Assembly: GCA_003241385.1 (NCBI GenBank)
Contig: QFPO01000029.1
Coordinates: forward strand, 1-11,581
Direction: 5' to 3'
DNA: 11,581 bases
Origin: Rhodanobacter denitrificans
Lineage (GTDB): Bacteria; Pseudomonadota; Gammaproteobacteria; Xanthomonadales; Rhodanobacteraceae
A model generated the notes under the pieces. It saw only the letters and a list, made by a program, of their open reading frames with translations. It was not told the origin of the DNA and ran no database searches. This document shows, in pieces, positions 5,747-11,581 of this stretch. Each line of letters opens with the position of its first letter. Position 1 is the stretch's first letter. Both the position numbers and the translations under genes were made by a program.

Positions 5747-7929
5747 TGCCCGGCCTCGCCGGGGTCGCTGGCGCCTTGGTCGATCGGACGCCCCTTCAAT
5801 GTCCGCCAGATGCGGTACTGCTCGCGCTTAGCCGGGTCGGGATCTTCATAGCCCTGAAGCCAGTACCTGAACCAGTCGACGTTTCTTTCGTTCGCCGCGA
5901 GCATGTGCTTGGGCTGAAACTTGAAATGCGGCTCGTTTGGAAACGCGTAGAGATCGGCCTTGCCGGCGCGCATCAGTGGAATCGCATAGTCCAGCGCCCA
6001 CAAATACTCCTGTTCGGGCATTTGCATCAGCACCGGCGCCTGCACCTTATCGAGATTCGCCTCCAGGGCAAGTATTCGCCACTGCTCGGGTGTCTCCTGG
6101 GCCGAGCGGAGCTGCCAGGTTTGATACAGGTTCGAGAAGAATTCATCTTCTCGCAGGCTGCCGTGCAGATACATCGTGCGCGAGAACAGCGGCGAAGTGA
6201 TGGACGCCGCCGCTAGGACATCCGAGTGAACCGCCGTCCACATCGTGACCTCGGTACCAAAGCTGAGCTCGCCCATGCCGACCTTAGCGCGATCAACCTC
6301 ACCTGACGAAACCAGCACGTCGACGACGCGCTCGACCGCGGCCGCGCCCTGGTCGTAACGCTCTGCCGCATTGAAGCGAAGCGGAGCCTCATTGATGCAC
6401 AGCGATGAAATGCCGTGCTCGGCGAACGTCGCCAAGGGCCAGTCACCGCCGTACCCGCCGCGCGGGAAGCCCAGGCAAAGGTAGTACGTGACAAACAAGG
6501 GTGCCGGCGCATTGCCGGTCCGGCGCGCCGGATAGAACCAGCCCGAGTACGACAGGCCATTGGAAGCCGTCCAGCGAAGCAACCTTGCCGGCGTCGTCGC
6601 CACCAAGTCCGCCGCGAGGGACGCATTTGGATCGAACAGGACACGTCGCGATCCATCCTCCAGGTCTATGCGCTCCAGGCGAGGCGGCTGGTCTGCCTGT
6701 GCGGTGACGCATGCGAGCGCGGCGGCAGATGTCGCGCACCCAGGATCTTCGCGACCGTATCGTTCTCCGCCGTTGAGCTGCCCGCGTGCCTGTGCGACTG
6801 GCAGGACAGCACCCGTCGTCGTATTCCAACGGAATATCGATTGCGACAAACCCTCATCGCCATCGGTCGTCGTGTACAGCACCTCATCGCTATGTGGCCG
6901 CCAAGCGATGCCGGTGATGGGTCGGCCCACGCATCGCGCATCCTGACACGGGATGATCCGTCGCGGCTTGCCGGCCTGCACGGCCAACTCAATCCGAGGC
7001 CCCTGCGTTCCGCTCTCCCCGGCTCCGGTTCGCGTCAGCACAGCGATCCGATTGCCGCTCTCGTCGGCGGTTACTCGCCATGGCTCGGGCCGGCCTTGCT
7101 GGCGCGCCTGCACCAGCGCCAGCGCTGAGCGATCAGGAGAAGGTGGACTCTCGACGTCCCGTCGCTGTCCGGTCTGCAGATCGAGCACCTTCCATTTGTC
7201 GGCGACATCCGAGAGAAGCGAAATGCGATTGAACCAAAGCCCGAGTCGCTGAGAGGCCGGACGGCCTTCGGTCAAGCTGGACCTAGACAGGCCTTGGCCG
7301 ATCGGAATGGATTCATCAATGCGAATGCCGCGGTCGTACTCGGCCTGTTCGCCGGCGATGACCGCCTCGCGTGTCGCGCCGACGCTGTAGGTCAGGCGCG
7401 TGCCGTCGGTGTTCAACGAGAAGGCCCGCACATCTGCCGGGTCGCCGGTGAGCGGCTTGGCCCCAGAACCGTCGGCGTCTGCGCGCCAGACATCGATCTT
7501 GCCGTCCACGAGCGCGCGGTAGTAGATGGATCGGCTGTCGGGCGACCAGACCGCAATAGCCTGCTCGGAAATTCCCGCCGTACTGCGCAGCGGATTGCCG
7601 CCGTACCCGACCCGGATCGCCGCGCGGGATCCGTCCATATCCTGCACATACCAAGCGGACTCGTAGGCGTTGCGCTCGACAGACGCCTGTTCGATTCGAA
7701 AGGCCACCTGTCGGCCGTCCGGTGACATGACCGGTCCACTGATGTCGGCGATTTCCACCAGCCGGCGCGGGGAGATTACTTCCGAGCGTGCGGCGGTGAC
7801 GGTCATGCTCAAGCATGCACCCAGCGCCAGCACGAACCTGGCCCAGGGCTTCTTGGTCGGCGTCTCAGATGCGCCTTCGCAGTGCGAACATGCGGTCTCC
7901 ATGGCCGCTGGGCATCGTGTCGACGTCAC
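5743..7929 (-). CDS. Lasso peptide isopeptidase (AtxE-like, prolyl oligopeptidase family)
   Basis: The enzyme hydrolyses the Gly1-acid isopeptide bond, linearising the lasso peptide. I place the start at GTG 7929: it overlaps the receptor stop as GTGA and has GGAG 8 bases ahead. ATG 7902 is an alternative (719 residues). With GTG the protein has 728 residues. KK plus a hydrophobic stretch at about 32-46 followed by AARSE suggests a signal peptide and a periplasmic site, although the N-terminal extension is long. Residues 55-450 fit a beta-propeller (SPDGRQVAFRIEQAS, WSPDSRSIYYRA), then an alpha/beta-hydrolase domain. Ser556 in GELSFGTE is the nucleophile and His668 in NEPHFKFQP the base. At the acid position I see Glu639 (MPEQEY) where AtxE2 is reported to use Asp. 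The pairing with the receptor and FecR is the known context of this family. Confidence 0.93.
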   Translation of the reverse strand: MTSTRCPAAMETACSHCEGASETPTKKPWARFVLALGACLSMTVTAARSEVISPRRLVEIADISGPVMSPDGRQVAFRIEQASVERNAYESAWYVQDMDGSRAAIRVGYGGNPLRSTAGISEQAIAVWSPDSRSIYYRALVDGKIDVWRADADGSGAKPLTGDPADVRAFSLNTDGTRLTYSVGATREAVIAGEQAEYDRGIRIDESIPIGQGLSRSSLTEGRPASQRLGLWFNRISLLSDVADKWKVLDLQTGQRRDVESPPSPDRSALALVQARQQGRPEPWRVTADESGNRIAVLTRTGAGESGTQGPRIELAVQAGKPRRIIPCQDARCVGRPITGIAWRPHSDEVLYTTTDGDEGLSQSIFRWNTTTGAVLPVAQARGQLNGGERYGREDPGCATSAAALACVTAQADQPPRLERIDLEDGSRRVLFDPNASLAADLVATTPARLLRWTASNGLSYSGWFYPARRTGNAPAPLFVTYYLCLGFPRGGYGGDWPLATFAEHGISSLCINEAPLRFNAAERYDQGAAAVERVVDVLVSSGEVDRAKVGMGELSFGTEVTMWTAVHSDVLAAASITSPLFSRTMYLHGSLREDEFFSNLYQTWQLRSAQETPEQWRILALEANLDKVQAPVLMQMPEQEYLWALDYAIPLMRAGKADLYAFPNEPHFKFQPKHMLAANERNVDWFRYWLQGYEDPDPAKREQYRIWRTLKGRPIDQGASDPGEAGH

Positions 7930-10583
7930 CAGCGCTTCTCCACGCTGATGCTGAGGAACCGGCCGACCGCCGAATAGTTGGTCGTGTCGTACGGCGGCGC
8001 ATAGATGAACCATGCTGCCTGCAGCGGCGGCGCACGATCGAACAGATTCTGCGCCGCCAGCGAGAACTCCAACCCTGACCATGGCCCTTCCCGGTGGGGT
8101 ATGGCATAGCGCAGCGTCGCATCGAACGTCGTGAACGATGCCGTCTTCTGGTGCTCGACGGTATCCAGCACGCCCGCCTTGTAGTTCGCGAAGGCCGAGG
8201 CGGTAAATCCCCCCTGGGTCCACACTGCGCCGAGGCGGCTGGTGAACTTCGGCGGATTGTTGAGCGTTCCCGCCAGGTCGAAACTGCCCTGTCCGGGTGT
8301 GGTCTGCTGCGAACTGTCCAGCCAGCTGCCCGCCCCTCTGATGACCAGTCGGCCCGAACCGACGTCCAGGCGGTAGGAGGCCGACAGATCGAGCCCGCGG
8401 ATGCGTTGACGGGCGACGTTGACGTATCGCGCGTACACGATCGCGATCACGTCGTTGGGATCGTAGGGCACGCCGATCCGGTTGTAAAAGGCGCCGCCGG
8501 CCGCGATCAGTGCGGCCTGCTCCTGTTCCGTCGGCGTGTAGTCGACGAACTGCGCGTAAGCCGGATTGCTGAGTGACTGAAAGAAGCTGGCGACCGGCTC
8601 GACCGCGCGGTTGGTGTAGTCGATGTCGAACCAGGTCACTTCCGATTCGAGACCGGGAAAGGCTTCCGGATGAAAGGCCAGCGAAGCGGTCCAGCTGCGC
8701 GCTCGCTCCGGCCCCAAGTTGGGATTGCCTCCCGTAACCGAAAGCGCCGTGGCGTCTTCCCCGTACCCGACGCCGCCCAGGCGGCTGGCCGGATCGAGCG
8801 TGATCGCCTGGAAGTAGTAGCGCTGGTGTAGCGTCGGCGCCTTGAATGACTTGCCCCACGACGCCTTCAGCGTGAAGTTTGGGTTGGGACCGTAGACGAT
8901 CCCGAGCTTCGGATTGTTGACGCCACCAAAGCTGTCGTAGTCCTCTCTGCGCAGCGCCGCGGTCAACTCCAGTCGCTTGGCCGCGGAGGCACCAGAATCC
9001 TCGCCGATCAGCGGCAGGTGGAGTTCCAGGTAGGCGAACCGACTGCTCTCATCGCCTCGAGCGTAGGTGAACGCCTGGGTGTAGTTCTCGTGACGGTAGT
9101 CGTTGGTGCGGTATCCCGCACCGGCAGCAAGCCGCGCATCACCACCCGGGAGCCGGAACAACGGGCCTTCGGCTCCGAGCTCGTAGATGCGGCTCTCGTG
9201 GCACAGGCACTCCCTCGTCGAGTACGTGATCTCGCCAGTGCCGATCTGCTCATCGTCCTGGGTCTGGATAAGCTCGTTCTTCGACCATGCACCGCCAATC
9301 GAGAGCGTCCAGTCATTCGGCAGAAAGAAATCGATACTCGGCGCTACCAAAGAGGTCGTACTGTCGGGCGTCGCGCGCACGTTCGTATTTCCACCGGCGT
9401 AAAGGTTGTAGAGCTGCTCACGCTTCGTCCGGAACGCATCCAGATGGATTTCGGCGACGTTTCCCAGCGACTGATGAGCGCTGAGCAGCACACTGTCTTC
9501 GTCGATGCCCGGATAGAGCGTCATGGGGTCGGTCAGGTAAGCGGTGTAGTCGCGCTGGCGCGCGTAGATCGGATCGACCGACGCGTTTCGGTACGTCGTG
9601 ATCAACCCGCCGCCGGTCCACGTGCTGCCAGCCGTGGCCGTGTACTCGCGTGTCGTGAGGCCACCATCGGTTGCCGTGCCGTAGCGAGCGCCTAGCGCGG
9701 CGCCGTCGAAGTCGCGACGCAGGATCACGTTGGTGACACCACCGACTGCGTCAGAGCCGTAGATCGCCGACGCGCCATCGGCGACGATCTCGATTCGGTC
9801 CACGGCCTCTACGGGGATTGCACTGATATCGACGACTTGGGACAGTCCGCCAAACGCCATTCGCCGCCCGTTGAGCAGCGTCAACGTGGCATCTGGCCCA
9901 AGGCCGCGAAGGTTCGGGCTCGATCCTCCGGTGATGTTCTGGTTCTGAATGCCGCCACCCGAGTAGCCCAAGCTTGCGACTCCAGGGTTCTGTCCTCCGG
10001 AGAAGTTCTGAGGCAACGCGCGCATCACTTCCCCGAGATCGTTGAAACCTTCTTCGCGGATGTTGTCTGAGCCGATCGTGATAATCGGCGAGGGTGTCGT
10101 CCCGCCGCGGATGCGCGTGCCGGTGACCGTCAGACGCTCGAGGTCCGCCACGGGCGCGTCGGCACGCGCGGCCGGCGCCGGCGCGGGCTTCCGCGTCTCG
10201 GCTGGTTTCGACGCCGGCGCCGGGCGCGGCTCCGAAGCCTGGATGACGATCGTCTTATCGGCGACCTGCCGGTACTCAAGCCCGCTTCCGAGCAGCAGCC
10301 GTTCGAGCGCTTGCCGCCAGGTCAGCTGTCCGGAGACCGCGCCTGCGCGCTTGCCAGCCACGAGGTCCGGCCGGAACACGATCTGCACCTGACTCTGGCG
10401 CGAGAGCTGGTTCAGGGCGCCCTCCAGCGAACCGGCCTCGATCGCATAGGCGCGCGGCGCCTCGCTGCTTTGCGCATGGACCGGACCGGTGCCGCCCCAG
10501 GCCGTCAAGGCCAGAAAGCAGGCTGCATAGAGCGGGCGCCTCACCAACGTCTGGTGGCCCCGGTTGTTGCGTCCCTCGATCAT
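7926..10583 (-). CDS. TonB-dependent receptor with N-terminal STN signalling domain
   Basis: I chose ATG 10583 (885 residues) because GGGGGA lies 6 bases ahead. The upstream in-frame start at 10637 has no such support. Residues 1-37 form a signal peptide ending VHA. An STN domain spans about 44-115 (YAIEAGSLEGALNQLSRQSQ, then ALERLLLGSGLEYRQVADKT), followed by a Pro/Ala-rich linker (118-145). A TonB-box-like LERLTVTGTRI precedes the plug (VMRALPQNF, GRRMAFGG, DGASAIYGSDAVGGVTNVIL). The rest is the 22-strand barrel ending in Trp. As in FecA, ligand binding would signal through STN to FecR and the sigma factor while the ligand is imported. Translational coupling to the isopeptidase argues that the ligand is the lasso peptide. 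Substrate specificity is inferred from context. Confidence 0.93.
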   Translation of the reverse strand: MIEGRNNRGHQTLVRRPLYAACFLALTAWGGTGPVHAQSSEAPRAYAIEAGSLEGALNQLSRQSQVQIVFRPDLVAGKRAGAVSGQLTWRQALERLLLGSGLEYRQVADKTIVIQASEPRPAPASKPAETRKPAPAPAARADAPVADLERLTVTGTRIRGGTTPSPIITIGSDNIREEGFNDLGEVMRALPQNFSGGQNPGVASLGYSGGGIQNQNITGGSSPNLRGLGPDATLTLLNGRRMAFGGLSQVVDISAIPVEAVDRIEIVADGASAIYGSDAVGGVTNVILRRDFDGAALGARYGTATDGGLTTREYTATAGSTWTGGGLITTYRNASVDPIYARQRDYTAYLTDPMTLYPGIDEDSVLLSAHQSLGNVAEIHLDAFRTKREQLYNLYAGGNTNVRATPDSTTSLVAPSIDFFLPNDWTLSIGGAWSKNELIQTQDDEQIGTGEITYSTRECLCHESRIYELGAEGPLFRLPGGDARLAAGAGYRTNDYRHENYTQAFTYARGDESSRFAYLELHLPLIGEDSGASAAKRLELTAALRREDYDSFGGVNNPKLGIVYGPNPNFTLKASWGKSFKAPTLHQRYYFQAITLDPASRLGGVGYGEDATALSVTGGNPNLGPERARSWTASLAFHPEAFPGLESEVTWFDIDYTNRAVEPVASFFQSLSNPAYAQFVDYTPTEQEQAALIAAGGAFYNRIGVPYDPNDVIAIVYARYVNVARQRIRGLDLSASYRLDVGSGRLVIRGAGSWLDSSQQTTPGQGSFDLAGTLNNPPKFTSRLGAVWTQGGFTASAFANYKAGVLDTVEHQKTASFTTFDATLRYAIPHREGPWSGLEFSLAAQNLFDRAPPLQAAWFIYAPPYDTTNYSAVGRFLSISVEKRW

Positions 10584-10652
10584 CGTGTGTCCCCCAGTGG
10601 TGGGCTGGCCGCCATGCCACCGCCAGTGGACGGTCATGGGCCATCACAACAA

Positions 10653-10680
10653 CCGATGCAGCGGGAGACCCGTCCCCTAC
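10653..10680 (-). promoter_or_regulatory. Candidate ECF-sigma promoter ahead of the receptor gene
   Basis: In the 106 bases between the FecR-type gene and the receptor, the minus strand reads GTAGGGG (10680-10674) and, further on, CTGCATCGG (10661-10653). A GGGG-type -35 with a nearby -10 is what I would expect of an ECF-dependent receptor promoter in this family of operons. No consensus is available for this sigma factor and the spacing is short, so this is a weak call from position and base pattern. Confidence 0.25.
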
Positions 10681-10689
10681 AGGCTCGCG

Positions 10690-11581
10690 TCACTTTTTTT
10701 CGTAGAGCACGATTTCGCCGGCGCTGTGCTCCACGCGCACCGGCCAGACGTGCTCCAAGGCGAGCGCCAGTGCTTCCGGCGCCTTCGGATCGAACGTGCC
10801 GCTGACCGGCATGCGGCCCACGGCCGCATCGCCCAGGCGCAACGGCGTGCCGCCGTAGCGGTTGACCTCGGCGACCAGGTCGGCGACCGGCCACGCCTGC
10901 ACCACCAACTGTCCGCTGGTCCAGCCTTCCGCGCTGGCCCGGTCGGCGTCACTCAAGCGCTGGACCGTCCCGAGCGTGCCGCCTGCAAGCACAGCCACGC
11001 GTTCGCCCGGCGACAACGCGGCCTCGCCGGCCATCTGCCGCGATGCGACCACGACCCGGCCTTCCAGCAGCGTCACCTCCCCGGCCGCGCCGTCGAGCCG
11101 GACCTGGAACTGCGTGCCGGTGGCGGTGACATCCGCGGCGCCGGCCCGGACGGTGAACGGCCGCGCCGGGTCCTTGCTGACGTGGAAGTCGGCCCGCCCC
11201 TGCCGCAGCACCAGGCGGCGCTCGCGGCGGCCGTACTGCACGTCGAGCTGGGTCGCGGTGTCGAGCACCACGCGCGAACCGTCCTCCAGCGTGACGGTGC
11301 GCTGTTCACCGGTCGCGGTCGCGTACGCGCTGACCGGGCCTGGCGCAGGCGGCAGCGACAGGAAGAAGAACAAGACCAGCAGCACCGACGCCGCCGTTGC
11401 CAGCAGCGGCCAGCGCCAGCGCGACCGCCCGTCGGCGCGCCGTGCTTCGCGCACGGCGGCGGCGATGTCCGGATCTTCCTGGGCCAGATCGCCGGTGATC
11501 GCCCACAGGTCCTCCAGGTTCGCGTAGGCGGCAGCATGCTGCGGGTCGTCCCGCCATCGCTCGAAGGCCGCGCGGTCCTCG
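10690..11581 (-). CDS. FecR-family anti-sigma/signal transducer, N-terminus cut by window edge
   Basis: The frame is open from the right edge to TGA at 10690, giving 296 visible residues. The first (RAAFERWRDDPQHAAAYANL) belong to the FecR N-terminal cytoplasmic domain, so only perhaps 15-30 residues are missing. A transmembrane helix lies at visible residues 58-76 (WPLLATAASVLLVLFFFLSL). It is followed by the periplasmic FecR domain (VTLEDGSRVVLDTATQLDV, GRADFHV, TATGTQFQVRL, EVTLLEGRVVV) and a C-terminal STN-binding-type domain (SGTFDPKAPEALALALEHVW). FecR proteins hold an ECF sigma factor and release or activate it when the receptor is occupied. The partner receptor with STN is the next gene; the sigma gene is expected just past the edge. 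The gene ends GAAAAAAAGTGA, an A7 run at the stop. Confidence 0.94.
   Translation of the reverse strand, partial: EDRAAFERWRDDPQHAAAYANLEDLWAITGDLAQEDPDIAAAVREARRADGRSRWRWPLLATAASVLLVLFFFLSLPPAPGPVSAYATATGEQRTVTLEDGSRVVLDTATQLDVQYGRRERRLVLRQGRADFHVSKDPARPFTVRAGAADVTATGTQFQVRLDGAAGEVTLLEGRVVVASRQMAGEAALSPGERVAVLAGGTLGTVQRLSDADRASAEGWTSGQLVVQAWPVADLVAEVNRYGGTPLRLGDAAVGRMPVSGTFDPKAPEALALALEHVWPVRVEHSAGEIVLYEKK

Noticed and set aside
5050..6216. Plus-strand 388-residue open frame
   Set aside because: It spans the ends of two convergent, well-supported genes in a shadow frame and has no family features.
7930..8859. Open frame continuing upstream of the isopeptidase, antiparallel to nothing but overlapping the receptor gene
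   Set aside because: The translation over this stretch is low-complexity Arg/Gly/Ser with no domain and lies in another frame of the receptor coding sequence. The isopeptidase start at GTG 7929 with GGAG and stop-start overlap explains the gene.
10690..10700. A7 run at the end of the FecR-type gene as a programmed frameshift site
   Set aside because: The run directly precedes the stop codon and the protein is already full length at its C-terminus, so slippage would gain nothing recognisable.
1..11581. Mobile elements, tRNA genes, CRISPR arrays or an ABC exporter
   Set aside because: I saw no transposase or integrase motifs, terminal repeats, tRNA-like folds, regular repeat-spacer pattern, or ABC-transporter Walker motifs in any frame with coding character.

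Overview
The window is high-GC DNA that reads like a gammaproteobacterium of the Xanthomonadaceae/Lysobacteraceae type. This is an inference from GC content, codon use, the FecR/TonB-receptor arrangement and the form of the peptide precursors. Its core is a lasso-peptide locus of the isopeptidase (astexin/xanthomonin/rhodanodin) class, which encodes both a producing arm and an importing/degrading arm. No ABC exporter, mobile element, tRNA, rRNA or CRISPR array was seen.

Layout. Positions 1-704 (minus) hold a LysR-type regulator cut by the left edge, probably unrelated to the peptide. Positions 705-1201 carry no convincing gene but hold a strong inverted repeat (976-995) and a hairpin/operator candidate (1139-1174). 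Two related GntR-like DNA-binding proteins follow on the plus strand (1202-2020 and 2060-2698); the first appears to have two winged-helix domains in tandem. A sharply AT-rich stretch (2711-2822) full of short inverted and direct repeats leads into two tandem 48-residue precursors (2864-3010 and 3134-3280). Each precursor is followed by a GC-rich hairpin. Next come the leader peptidase with its leader-binding domain (B, 3330-4001) and the macrolactam synthetase (C, 4001-5746).

On the minus strand, entering from the right edge, are an anti-sigma/FecR-type regulator (10690 to the edge), a FecA-like TonB-dependent receptor with an N-terminal signalling (STN) domain (7926-10583), and a secreted prolyl-oligopeptidase-type lasso isopeptidase (5743-7929). 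The matching ECF sigma factor would be expected just beyond the right edge. The two arms converge, and their last genes overlap by the four bases CTAG.

How it works together (family knowledge plus inference). The GntR-like pair probably controls the A1-A2-B-C operon from the AT-rich promoter region. B binds the leader and cuts after Thr-Lys, and C joins Gly1 to Glu7. Both cores have their only suitable acid at position 7, which predicts a seven-residue ring, the smallest known lasso ring. Extracellular peptide would be recognised by the TonB receptor, which would signal through FecR to the sigma factor and import the peptide into the periplasm. There the isopeptidase would open the ring. Leader length, core length and ribosome-binding sites of the two precursors match each other, so the two products were probably generated by duplication.
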